A stretch of DNA of 64,000 bases from Cantharellus purpuraceus (GCA_025174535.1 JALBUN010000045.1:1860001-1924000), one strand, 5' to 3'; positions 12,291-23,387 are shown, counted from the first letter of the stretch. Numbers and translations: made by a program. The notes: a model not told the origin generated them from the letters alone.

Positions 12291-12741
12291 GCAAAACCGT
12301 TAAGAGTTACGTAATCACAGCTCACTTGGCGCTCGCTCAACGGGTGGAAGCGCAGACTCCTACCCGCTTGGCCTTCAGCGTAATGGCCGACGTATGTAGG
12401 AGTCTGGAAGCGTAGGAAAGATCGTGACATTTTATTAGACAGAACAACCATACAATAATATCGATCCTTTAACTTTTTGCGCGCTGAAGCCCTTGGTCCA
12501 GTGGAATGTCAACTTTTAGAGCAGTCTGATTTAACAGCAGCAGTTCGTAACTGTAAAGGAGAGAAATCACAAGAGGAACTGCCGCGTGACTGAACTTGTT
12601 CTTACAGCTCACTCCCTTCGAACTTGAACAAAGAATAAAGGAAGATATGTACTTGCAAAACTGGCGCTCAAGAGCATGCATCAAGCCTAAATAATAACAC
12701 CTCGAGGAGGCTTCCTTATTACGATTGTGACGCCTGATAGG
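12291..12741. other. Spacer between the GlnRS start and the mtSSB stop
   Basis: About 450 bp hold the GlnRS promoter and leader (minus strand) and the 3' end of mtSSB. The only structure I can defend is the inverted repeat at 12353-12406, listed separately. No tRNA or small ORF is supported. Confidence 0.4.
12353..12406 (-). promoter_or_regulatory. Inverted repeat (11-bp perfect arms) upstream of the GlnRS start
   Basis: The arms cAGACTCCTAC (12353-12363) and GTAGGAGTCTg (12396-12406) are perfectly complementary, with a loop of about 32 nt that itself holds a small GGCC/GGCC stem. It lies 63-116 bp upstream of the GlnRS ATG, so it is in the promoter or 5' leader. Function is unknown; it may be a leader hairpin, a palindromic factor site, or chance. 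Confidence 0.4.
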
Positions 12742-13415
12742 TTATGCATTTCCTTCTCCTTCACGCGTTTCGGTTGCTGGCGGGCGCGATAATACTTTTA
12801 CCATATCTGAGAGGCGGTCAATAATGGCTGAACTTGACAACAATCATAGCGTACCATGACGAAGAAATATTTGTCTTTGGGCCGCAGGGGTATCTGGTTC
12901 AGCTGATGGGTCGGCATCCTTGAGCTCATAATTAGCTTCCACATAAACTTGATAACCCTTCCTGAGACTCTTAAGGTAGTTGTTGGCAGAAGGGTTGAAC
13001 GAGAGAACGCTGTGCCACGATGTTGTGGCCTCCCGACGGGCTGAAACAGCAACAAGAAATATTATGGAATGAGAGATGGGAGGAGGCGCGTACTGCCGTC
13101 TTCGTTGGGTGGGGGTGGTGTGTTCCTTGTAGCGACAGTATAACTGATGATAGCCAGAGTGGTTAAGGGGAAATCTCGACGAAGGTTTACGTGGGATATG
13201 CTCACACCACATATTCCTTGTCTGTGCTGGTGGTTTTCACCAGGGGATCTCTACCCAAGCGACCAATGAGGGTAAGCTTTGCCATGTCTGCTTGGCGCGA
13301 GGAAACGGAAAAAGTCTGGAAAGTATACGTCTGAGCTGCTAGCAGACTTAGGGCGTGCACATACTCTGGCTGGAGCCCTAGTAGTCACTGCAGCTATACG
13401 CAGGAGGTTGAACAT
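12742..13415 (-). CDS. RIM1: Mitochondrial single-stranded DNA-binding protein
   Basis: Five exons, complement(join(12742..12806, 12855..13040, 13094..13143, 13206..13315, 13365..13415)), give 153 residues with matching phases. The first exon encodes MFNLLRIAAVTTRAPAR, a short Arg-rich mitochondrial presequence. The OB-fold follows with LTLIGRLGRDPLVKTTSTD, KEYVVYTVATRNTPPPP, RREATTSWHSVLSFNPSANN, and YLKSLRKGYQVYVEANYELK, the expected pattern for SSB/RIM1. The protein coats single-stranded mtDNA as a tetramer during replication. It ends in a short polar tail (TETREGEGNA). The start lies 104 bp from that of HBS1 on the other strand, so the two probably share a bidirectional promoter. Identification is firm. 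Confidence 0.92.
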
Positions 13416-13518
13416 GGTCGTAATTTTTACGAGCGGGATCAACGCCAAACGTTGACGTTGAACGCGCGTCCGCCAAATTGTTGGCGCAACCCGACCGACA
13501 CTGTACGTTCTGCAAGTC

Positions 13519-16500
13519 ATGTCTCGACACCGTTTTGTCAAAAATATCAATATCGATGGTATGACTTTGTTTCACAATGAGCTGCAAATATGCTGATACT
13601 AGTAGTAGATGAGCTTGAAGACGATGCCCTATCTGATGGCGGTGAAGACGACCTAACACTAGAACAGCAGGGTCAGTATCATATCTGTATTAGGACTGGT
13701 TATTGAACTTTCACCTCATCATAGAGCAGCTTGACATGGCATTCGCACAAGCAAGATCTGTACTTGGTCCAGAAGCTTCATCTGGGATATCAGACGAGCA
13801 GATCAAGGATGCAGCATGGGACAACTTTTTCGACGTGGAGACAACAGTGGAATGGTTGCTTAGTGAGGCTTTTGTATATGTGATCTATTCCATGCTTTAT
13901 GACAATTCTCGCCTGTAGAAGAACAAATAAAACGCAATGCAGCGAAAGAAAAGAAAGGTGAGGAAACCTTCACCTCCATTACTTCACATTTATTCGCGGA
14001 GTTGCTTCGCATTGGTCTTCATTTTTGTATTCTTCCGAGTGGCTGGGAAGTGGACACTTCGGTTGTTATCTGGCCCAGTCTCTTCATTCCTCTGGCTTGT
14101 ATGTTCACAAGTAAGTCAACCCTCCAGACGCCCCTCCCACATATCCGCAACCACCATTATCTGCACTGCAGCAACTATCCTTGGCGCATAAGAAGAAGCC
14201 TGTACATGCCACCAAAGCTTCCCTATTAGCCCTGGCATCTGGTCGTACTGCGGATCGTGACGCGCTTCGAGGGCATGCACAAGCTTCGACGTCGATTTTT
14301 TCGACAGCAGAAAAGCATCGTCGGACTGAAGTAACTGAAAGCTTGCAACCGCTCAATTCAGTCAGTCTCAGTCAATCTGATCGAACAAGACCCTCCAAAC
14401 TTTCGCTCTTGGCCAAAGCTAAAGCTTCACAATCCTTCACGACGTCTTATAATCCACAATCTGCGCTATATCATATGCCATCTCATACCATATCTCCGTC
14501 TGGCGCACCGCCATTGCCACCAAAGAGTCCTGGTCTCTCAAAGCTCGCTCTCAAAATCCAGAAAGTTCGCGACAAGTCTGCGACACTCGAGGCACCTGCG
14601 CCGATGATGGACCACCTGCCCATTGAAGATGCACCTCTCTTCTGCTCCTTTTCGACACGAGTGCAAGGAACACCGTCCTCGTTCGCACTTCTCTTGGTTC
14701 CTCGTCGAGACGCACCAGGGGATGCAATAAACGAATTGGAAAGAAAAAATACCTTGACATTGCACAGATCTAGCTCATCTTTCACTTTCGACACTCCAAG
14801 TCCTGACGATATCATTCTCAGTGCTAGATGTGGTACCAAGCTCATCTCCCGTACTCATCGAACCTGAGCCACTCCAGTCATCTTTTTTTTTACTTGTTTT
14901 CGATTGCCTTTACCTGTATTAACATCGAATGTGGCTTTATACTGACTCTTCGCTTCTTCGTCACCATCTTAGCCGCTAGAGAGAAGGAGAAAGCGAAGAT
15001 CACCCTATTACGGCCGTCAACATCCAGGACGAAGAATATACATTCTCAGTCACCTTCGGTTGGTACCTCTAGAGCAACTTCGCCAATGCCGTTACAAGTT
15101 AAACACAAAGCACCGAGAGGACAAAGTATGGATGATGGTGTTGATCAACAAAAGTTTGATATGGCCTCACTTAACCTCTACGACCTTCCGCACGATCTAG
15201 CAGATGAGGAGCCCCCAACGATGAGGCTGGCGCGGGAAAAGGTACTAGAACAAGCCAGAGCGGCAATGAATGGAAACAGTCAAGGGAAAAAGGGTCTCAG
15301 TTTAGTCGTGATAGGTGCGCAGGTTCATGTCAGTTTAATCATATGCTCCAATCCGATATATTTATAGGACATGTAGATGCTGGAAAATCTACTTTGATGG
15401 GCCGTTTACTGTATGAACTAGGGAAAGTTGATCAAAAGAGACGCATCGCAAATGAACGAGCCAGTGGGAAGATGGGAAAAGGCAGTTTCAGTTGGGCTTG
15501 GGAGCTCGACGGGACTGTCGAAGAACGAGAGAGGTTCGTCTTGAAAGTTTCGACATGTATGTACTTCTCTGTAACATTTCTTTAATGAAACTTCACAGGG
15601 GGGTTACTATGGACATTGCTCTCCAAAGTTTTTCCACAACGAGTCGTAACATCACGGTCCTCGATGCCCCTGGACACCGAGACTTCATACCCAACATGAT
15701 ATCAGGTGCATCTCAAGCAGACTGTGCGTTGTTAGTAGTGGACGCATCCTCTGGAGCGTTCGAAGCCGGATTTCAAAGAGGTGGCCAGACCAAAGAACAC
15801 TTGCTGCTTGTTCGAAGTCTAGGTGTCTCACAGGTGGTGGTTGCTGTGAACAAATTAGACCAGGTGAAATATGAGGATTACATGTTTCATGTTTGGTTTT
15901 TAATGTTTTCCATAAGGTGGACTGGGCTCGTACACGCTATGAGAATATAGTTGAGGACATCCGTCCCTTTTTGGTGCAATCCGGCTTTCAAACTTCCAAA
16001 ACGAAGTTTGTTCCAGTCAGCGCCTTGGCAGGCGCGAACCTTGTTAATCAAGTCAAAGATTTCGTGGAACTGATGGCGTGGTATAGTGGTCCGACGCTTG
16101 TCGACCTGCTTGGTATGGTTCTTAGAAGCATTTCGTTGAATAAAATTCACTTGCCGAGGCATTTTCACAGACAGATTGGACCCGCCGATTCGTCAGCTTG
16201 ATTTCCCACTTCGAGTGCCCATCTCCAATGTATTTAAAGGCCAGACATCCTTATCTTCAGGTCTAGGAGTTTCTGGCCGAGTCTGTAGTGGCATTGTCCA
16301 GGTTGGCGAGAGGCTACGAGCCTTACCAGGTGATGAGTACACCGTTGTGAGACGTGAGCTTATACATTATTCTTATAGATGACAACTTGGGTTAATATTA
16401 TAATTCAATCAGTCATTGAGAAAGACGAGAATAGCATGGAATGGGCCGCTGCTGGGACAAATGTTACACTTTATTTGTCCGCAATCGATCCGATTCATCT

Positions 16501-17109
16501 AAGGCAAATGCCTTACTACCATGTCTTCGTAGCGTACTGATGGAAGCATGCAGTATAGGGACTGTTTTATGTCCTCCGACGGAACCAGTTCCGTTGGTAA
16601 CCAAGTTTGTGGCGCAAGTTATCATCTTTGACATCGACTTGCCGATCACAGTGGGGACTTCGGTAAAGTCCAGTTTTTTCCGTTTGTTATTCTGTTGATC
16701 TCTATTAGGTTGAACTTCTGCACCATTCGCGAGATGTCCCTGCTACACTGACAAAGCTCATTGCCACTCTTGAACGAGCGACGTCTGTCGTACTGAAACA
16801 CAATCCAAGGTTGGGAAGCCTACTCATCGGCGTGTCGAAATATTCATCCATTGCCTTACTTATTTCATACAGGGTACTCGTTAAATCGGCATCGGCACAG
16901 GTTGAAGTGACTTTGCGAAACATTGCAATCGGCGGGTCTTTGGCCCAGGTATCGCCAATTCCTCTAGAAACATTCAAGACCAACAAAGAGATGGGACGAG
17001 TGCTTTTGAGACGAGGGGGCGAGACTGTTGCTGCTGGTGTGTAACTAATTCTGCTGTCTGTCTTACGTGTTTTGACTGTGATTCAGGCATTGTTGTCGAA
17101 TTACTCTGA
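13519..17109 (+). CDS. HBS1: HBS1-like translational GTPase (no-go/non-stop decay, ribosome rescue)
   Basis: Starts [19 protein letters not shown]. Secure exons are 13519..13558, 13609..13671, 13725..13862, 13919..13957, about 14176..14832, 14973..15314, 15368..15533, 15599..15863, 15917..16112, 16171..16353, 16413..16503, 16554..16662, 16709..16809, 16873..17036 and 17087..17109. Splicing between 13958 and 14175 is unresolved and may hide a short exon. The N-terminal HBS1 domain ends at [18 protein letters not shown]; a Ser-rich linker follows. The EF-1alpha-like GTPase has G1 GHVDAGKS, the ERERGVTMD switch, G3 DAPGHRDF and G4 NKLDQVDW; beta-barrels II and III end in VAAGIVVELL. HBS1 acts with Dom34/Pelota on stalled ribosomes. 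The length and N-domain favour HBS1 over eRF3. One intron (16504-16553) starts with GC. Confidence 0.9.
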
Positions 17110-17686
17110 AACAACTAGCATAAGTATTCCACCTCGTCTCACTAATGATAAAGAAATGTTTCGTATCATACATGTATATATGTCACACGTATCGTACCCT
17201 GTGTTCCAACGGTTAAGAGTGGACGATCAATCACAAGACAGTTGCTCAAGCATTAACCTTTGCAAGAAGCATCGTTTGATGCATGGGGATTACTTCACAG
17301 GAAACGGCTTAAGTCTGCCTGGAGAACAAGATGGACCTGCGTATCATCTGACGAGATAGGCGGTCTGCCAGGATTACCATTCTTTTGCATACCCACTTGG
17401 GCAGATTTTGGAGACGAACTCATTGTTGAACAAGACGAGGCGGAAGGAAGGAAGAATACGTAACCCTAACCCCCAAGTCTCGCCTTATATATGTATCTAC
17501 GCCGGGAGATGTCAAGTGCCATGCAGGAACCTCCTTCGTGGCAAAGCATCAATCTGTAATAGCTCCGTTGTCATATCATGTCAAATTCCTGCGCTGTCTC
17601 GGTGTCCAGCGCACAAAGGCAAAGATACAGATCACATTCCAACGCAATGCCCAGACTCTAAGCCCCCACAAATTAATTGCCATGCC
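17110..17686. other. Convergent intergenic region between HBS1 and CYB2
   Basis: About 577 bp lie between two stop codons, so only 3' UTRs and terminators are expected. Short open frames in it have no family resemblance. A single CCCTAACCC near 17460 is not a telomeric array. Confidence 0.4.
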
Positions 17687-19840
17687 CTATAGTTTGGCCA
17701 TCATCTGCGCTGGCTGAAAGTTCACTTGTTCGACCTGTCCAAATATTATTCCATGCTTCTGAGACCTTCACCCAGGTGACTTACCATTTCAGGCTTCAGA
17801 TCCTTGATACTTGCGGCACCCAGAAGCGCCATGCCCCCGCGAATCTCGCGCTCGAGGATTTGAATAAGGCGAAGAACGCCTGCTTCGCCGTAAGCCTACG
17901 AAACACAATTGAGACCAGCCAAAGGTGCCAGAATGGAAAGTCAACTACACTTTGCGCGTAGAGAACCGGACGACCGAGGCCGACCGCACGAGCACCGAGG
18001 CACACACACTTAAGTACATCTGAGAGGTCCATATGTTACTAATACAGTAATAGAAGGGAAACAATAATCACATACCCGTCCCCCGCCGGATCCCACCATC
18101 GATGTACACTACCAACCATCGTAATAGTCGAACTGACATGCAAATCAATGGCTTACCTTCGACTTTGTTGAACACGTCGGGCTGCTGTTTGCGCAGCCGG
18201 AATAGGATATCAACGGAAGGCATAGAGCTGGGATAGAAAGTCAAATTACAAGTGTATTGCTTATATGGATGTTATGCTGACTATTCCATCTGTCGTCCTG
18301 GGACAATCTGTAAGGACATGATAGTAAACAAGCAAACGGAAACATACCGCCGTGATTGGAAATCATGATACCATCTACGCCAGCCTCTACGGCCAGGACG
18401 GCATCCTACCAGATGAAATGAGATCAGTCACAGCAGAGGCATTCAATGCCGACGTACTTCTACACATTGGATACCTAGCAACGTGTTAGAGGAAACAAAT
18501 TCCAAAATCACCAATGCAAGCGCACCTTTAATGACAATAGGAAGCTTGGTAATACTCCGTAACCAAGGTATAGTCTGTCAGAAAGGTTACAACCATACTA
18601 ATATCTTGAGTATCCACGAGCCTTTTCCCAAGTCATGTCTCTATCGTCGTTGGCGATCAAGGCTCCAGCGGTCCCGCTTGAATCGAGCTCTTCACCCTCC
18701 TCTTCTTGAATCCTCGCTTTGTCTGCTGTGGCACCATCTGCTTCGCGTACATCTACCCCCTCATCTTTAACCGCAGACTGTGCTTTAATATCCCTCTCGC
18801 GATTACTCATAACCACAGCATCAACAGTGAGGAAAATAGCATTATACCCAAGCTCCTCGACATGTTTGACTCTGGCTTCAGCAGTTTCGTCATTCTTATT
18901 CTTGTAGAGCTGAAAGAAAAGTGGCTGGTCCGCGCTGATGCGAGTCTGCGCGAGCTCTGCAAAGGAACATGACGAGTTGGACGACACCATTTGCACTATA
19001 TTGGCACGACCACATGCACGGGTGATGTTGACTTCGCCAAGGGGATGTCCAAGCTTAGCAAGAGCAGCTCCTGATACAAAGACGGGGATGCGAGACGAAA
19101 AGCCAAGGATGGTGGTCGATGGATCCAGAACAGAAACGGCACGCATAACACGGGGGAGAAAGAATATACGAGAGAATGCACGGCGGTTTTCCTCCATGGC
19201 TGGAAGCTAATGAGACTCATGTGGAATATAAGAGCAGAGAGATGAACGGACCAATTTCGTCATCAGTCGCAGAAGAGTAATAGGCCAACGCCTTGTAGGA
19301 AAGGACCTTTCGTGCCACGTTCTAGTAGTGTGTAGTTCTCAACAACAATCGAAGCACTGTATCAATTCTCGTGCGTACCTCAAGGTCACGAAGGTTGTGC
19401 ATCTTGCTTAGTAAAGGCTTGTTGCGCTGCTCTCGCTCCATCCTCAGTTCATCCTGTGTCTTTAGAAGCGTCTTCTTGGGCTTGACATCCTTCCCATCAA
19501 GTTCCCCTAGATGCTTATTTTTGGGCAGTTGGGCGTCGATGACACCAGGGGGATGCACGGGATTGAAGGCGTCAGTAGCATCTGTTCCCGCGTATCTCAA
19601 GATGATCTTGCTACCACCAGGATGTTCCTAAAGAACGTCAGACCTCAGAAAGAAACAATTATGAAATAATAAAATTCTGCTTTTCACTGACGGGAAGGAA
19701 GTCTGTAACATCGTATATTTGGTTCTCGATTATAATCCAGCACGACCTGTTCAACATTTGCATCAGGAGCAAGGCGAAAGTGATATAGTTACTTGCTCCT
19801 TGGAGTTGTGCTGAGCGACTTGCTTGGATGTGTACGGCAT
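17687..19840 (-). CDS. CYB2: Flavocytochrome b2 (L-lactate:cytochrome c oxidoreductase type)
   Basis: Fourteen exons give 489 residues: complement(join(17687..17734, 17785..17895, 17949..18019, 18076..18108, 18157..18227, 18282..18297, 18348..18405, 18458..18474, 18526..18574, 18622..19199, 19252..19321, 19379..19627, 19692..19746, 19797..19840)). The N-terminus is a cytochrome b5 domain ([18 protein letters not shown]; haem-binding EHPGG; KYLP-like [10 protein letters not shown]). The FMN domain follows: [38 protein letters not shown], and ISNHGG-RQMEYS with the catalytic His and Arg, then [15 protein letters not shown] and [17 protein letters not shown]. It oxidises L-lactate (or another 2-hydroxy acid) and passes electrons to haem. 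No mitochondrial presequence precedes the b5 domain. Two introns need GC donors and two exons are 16 and 17 nt. Family is firm; substrate and location are inferred. Confidence 0.9.
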
Positions 19841-19961
19841 ATCGTCGAGAGCAAGAAGCTCTTACATGGTGAGCAGCTGAACAGATACGGACCGTACCGG
19901 CTTCCGAGGTCTGACCAGTAGAGACTCAGTTTATTTTCTACAGATCTATATTTACAGATCT

Positions 19962-20576
19962 ATGGTCGCTCTTCCGTCTCCCGAAGATATAAAGCTCATT
20001 ATTACAGATGTCGACGGAACACTGCTAACTTCAGAACATACCATACACCCAACGACGCTCTCAGCATTCATCAAACTGCGTACATATCGTCCTGATTTAC
20101 CCATCGTCATTGCCAGCGGAAAAGAGCATAACAGCAGCCTCTGGATACGCCACGCTTTATGCCTTCCACCGCACTTTCCTGCGACTCATTGTAATGGGGC
20201 GTTGATTTATGGTGGTTAATCTGGCAGGTTGTTAGCCGAGTTCTCTGCGTCGCTTCCTCTAGCAGTCATCGCGCATATCGTGGAACAGTCCATGCAATTT
20301 GGCACATTTGTATTAACGGAAGACGAGGCCATTTTAGTTTCCCAGGGAATAGGGGTGCATAAAAAAGATTAGTGTGAAATTGCCATGGGGTGAGCAGGGA
20401 GATCACAATGTGCAGCCATTACACACTGGTAGGTATGATAAAGGTGTTTGGAATTGCTCACAAGACCCCAATCATCCCCAACTTCTGTGGCAGATAGCCA
20501 GAGGAGAGTGTATTGTACCAAAAATTATGCTATGCTCTGACCTTGCTGACATTGATTGTAAGCATCTCACTTACTG
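19962..20576 (+). pseudogene. Cof-type HAD phosphatase, broken
   Basis: The first 85 codons are intact: LIITDVDGTLLTSEHTIHP carries HAD motif I, then LPIVIASGKEHNSS (motif II region) and HCNGALIYGG. An in-frame TAA at 20217-20219 is followed, in the same frame, by more homologous sequence (LLAEFSASLPLAVIAHIVEQ; AILVSQGIGVHKKD), then TAG at 20370 and TGA at 20391. The reading then continues in another frame (QIARGECIVPKIMLCSDLAD resembles the cap domain) until about 20565. At 20577 sequence of the repeat island begins. The C-terminal half, including motif III (GDGxND), was not found beyond the island. It is divergent from CYB2, 121 bp apart. Stops plus a frame change plus truncation make it a pseudogene; an intron covering the first stop alone would not rescue it. 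Confidence 0.8.
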
Positions 20577-20649
20577 TTTTGGAACCTGCAAAATTATGGT
20601 GTTAGGGTAAACTCTGAATAACCACAATTCCATTATTGTTCTCTCACTT

Positions 20650-21008
20650 TAGTTTTATCATTCAATTCTCCACATGCTTATATGGGCTACTCTCTGTATG
20701 TTACAGTAGTTCATATATCAACTAAGTTTGACCTCTATCTTGGTTGCTAGCTTCTTGACAAGTACCTTCTTAACAAGTTGAACTCTGGATCTCTGATCCA
20801 ACTCCATACTCCTGAACTCTGAAATATTGGACCGATGGTCTGAGGGGTGCAACACACAAGTTGAAGCCAAGTCCACTCAATCCAACTCAATAGTTATCAC
20901 CCACTCTGTCTCCGGTTGAACTAGAACAGTAAAGTCCCTTCCCATACATCTCTAGTATCCAAAACTCTGGTTACTCCTTTGAACCCTGTGTCCCAGCCCT
21001 TAACAGTA
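20650..21008 (+). repeat. Repeat family R, copy 1
   Basis: This copy runs from TTATCATTCAATTCTCC to CCCAGCCCTTAACAGTA. It shares near-identical blocks with 21753-22230 (inverted), 24723-25255, 26680-27018 and 27033-27372, for example TGGTTGCTAGCTTCTTGACA and GTTGAAGCCAAGTCCACTCA. It has no coding potential. Ends are approximate. Confidence 0.75.
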
Positions 21009-21010
21009 TA

Positions 21011-21366
21011 GACGCTTGTTCGGAATCATGTCAGTATACAATATTCTGATGTATAGGAGATATACATCAGGATTTCAATGATACATAAAGCCAGGGAGTT
21101 ACAATTTGGATATCTTAAAAGATTTCGGATGTGTGAAATTTTCATAAATATAAACATATATTCTATATTTTAATAAACTTTAAAAGATGAGATATTTGGT
21201 TGAGATGAACATAATCATTTACATGGATATAATAGGAATGTATGTATTAATATAATTGGTATTATATAGGGTATTTAGATATACAAATACCAGGTGGGGA
21301 TTAAAGATAGTTCAAATTATGTTACAAGTATTGTATAAGAAAGAATCAATGATATTTGGATGTTCC
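21011..21366 (+). repeat. AT-rich repeat M, copy 1
   Basis: A block of about 356 bp, very AT-rich, from about CGCTTGTTCGGAATCATGTC to GATATTTGGATGTT. Its reverse complement is found at 24364-24722 with most of the sequence conserved. No ORF and no clear terminal motif, so class is unknown. Confidence 0.7.
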
Positions 21367-21752
21367 CTCAAGAGAGTTGCCACCACTAAATAGGGAAAAA
21401 ACAGTTATTTTTGAGAATTATGCCAAAATATCAAAATATGTTTTAATCTAGTATATTGTGTAAAATTTGAGAATCATGTTGAAATATGAAAATAAGTTTG
21501 AATTGAAGTGTATTGTATAAAATTTGAGGAAAATAGGTTGTATATACGTATTTGTTGTATTTCTGAACAAGCGTCATATACAAACTGACACCCTGAAGTA
21601 CCCAAACCTTCTACCATTGAGAAAGTCCCTGGAGAAGCCCCAGCCTCTGATCAGAAACTTGAGGCTGAACTCCAGGAAGGCACTCCTCCAGCCAATCTCT
21701 CATCTGTTCCAGTCCCTAACCTTGCGAAAGCCCTCAGCATGTTGGCCAACTT

Positions 21753-22230
21753 GTTAAGTGCTGGGATACTCAGAGTTCAAAAGGAATAACCAGAGTTAGG
21801 CTGCTAGTAAAAGAGAGGGGTGGGACTTTACTGTTCCAGTTCAACCAGAGACAGAGTGGGAGCAATACTATTGAGTCAGATTGAGTGGACTTGGCTTCAA
21901 CTTGTGTGTTGCACCCCCTCAGATGGTCAGTCCAATATCTCAGAGTTTGGAGTATGGAGTTGGATCAGGGATCTGGAGTTCAACTTGTCAAGAAGGTATT
22001 TGACAAGAAGCTAGCAACCAAGAAGTTGATGGGGCAAATCTTAGTCAATATATGAACTACTGTAATAGACAGAAAGTAGCCCATATAAGTATGTGGAGAA
22101 TTGAATGCTAAAACTAAAACAAGAAAACAATAAGACAGATATGGAGTACAACATGGAAAGGAGTTTGGAGTTTGGACCCAAGTCCAAACTATACTAAGCA
22201 ATATAAAAGAAGAGGTTTGTTGTACCCCAT
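21753..22230 (-). repeat. Repeat family R, copy 2 (inverted, extended)
   Basis: The reverse complement matches copy 1 along its whole length and then continues for about 110 bp to AGTTTGGACTTGGGTCCAAA, which copy 3 also has. Together with copy 1 it forms a large inverted repeat with arms of about 350 bp and a spacer of about 745 bp. Confidence 0.72.
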
Positions 22231-23387
22231 AAGAAGAAACTACTTATGGAGAACAATAAGAAAAGGAGTTTGGAGTTGATGGAGGTGGAGTAGGAAGATG
22301 GAGATGGAGTTGGAGATGGAGTCCAGAGATCGGACTTGGTGTTACAGGATGTAACACAACTCCATATCATCTCTGAAGAAGCCCTCTGTTATGCACTAGG
22401 TCTGATTGGGAGTCGGAGATTGGGTCAGAGGTTTGGTCGGAGTCGGAGTACGTCATGGGGGTTGGAACGGTGTTATGACTATATTCATTAACGTCCAGAT
22501 CCCCATCCGATCCACTCAGATTCCCGTGCATATGAAATCTATACTCCATTTGGAAACCGCCGTCTCCATCTACCTGTCCGATCGTCACTGCTGATTCCGC
22601 CCATCCGTCTCTGGTTCCGATTGATGCATCAGCATCACCATAGGAACCTGGACACCCATCCCCATCAGACTCGGACATACTCATGTAAGGCTGTCGGCCT
22701 TGGAGACCCATCACCGGAGTAATTATTATTAGATTTCAAAATATGTATTTAAGTTGCCCGACTGGGGACTTCATTCCCCAGTTCAAATATCGAATCGCGC
22801 CTAGTTCCTAAGTCCGATCCTAACTCTCTAAGTCATACTCCGTCTCCGAAATCTCAGACACCAGTATTAGTGAGGGTGCAGCACATAAGCTGAAGCCAAG
22901 TCCGTCTGTATGGGAACTGGTTTTCCCTTAAAAAGATCTTGTTTAAAGTCCCAAAACTGTACAATTCCGCTTGATGGCCTTAAAATATCAGCATATATCT
23001 GCTGCTTTCTCTTGATTCAGGGCCATTCAAATATTCTCTATTTTTTCATATTTTTTTTGGGAATTTTCCATGCAGAAATGAGTCTACAAACTTATTGTTC
23101 TGCTGGGCGAAGTTTTGGGACCCACATGGACCCACAAACCTTCGCAGATGTCAGCAGCTTCAAAGTCAGCCGGAGTCACCCGGACAACTGACTCATTTTC
23201 AATCACATGACTCATTTCAATCTCCAACTCAATCTGGTCACCACTGCCAGTAAATGCTCAATATCTTTGCAACCACTGCACCTCCTGACTCCATTTTCAG
23301 TGGAGAGTTCAATAGAAGCCATGCCTACCCATAGCTGTGCTAATCAGCCTGGGAAACGAAGTATTGACTGAGTTATTTGAGTAATGG

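Noticed and set aside
17455..17475. CCCTAACCC as an interstitial telomere repeat
   Set aside because: Only about one and a half units; no array.
20374..20610. Separate ORF downstream of the phosphatase
   Set aside because: Its GECIVPKIMLCSDLAD part is a frame-shifted continuation of the HAD pseudogene and its end is repeat sequence.
22367..22714. Minus-strand ORF of 115 residues rich in Ser, Asp and Gly
   Set aside because: Low-complexity translation of a TCGGAG-rich block inside the repeat island, with no motif and no splice or promoter evidence.
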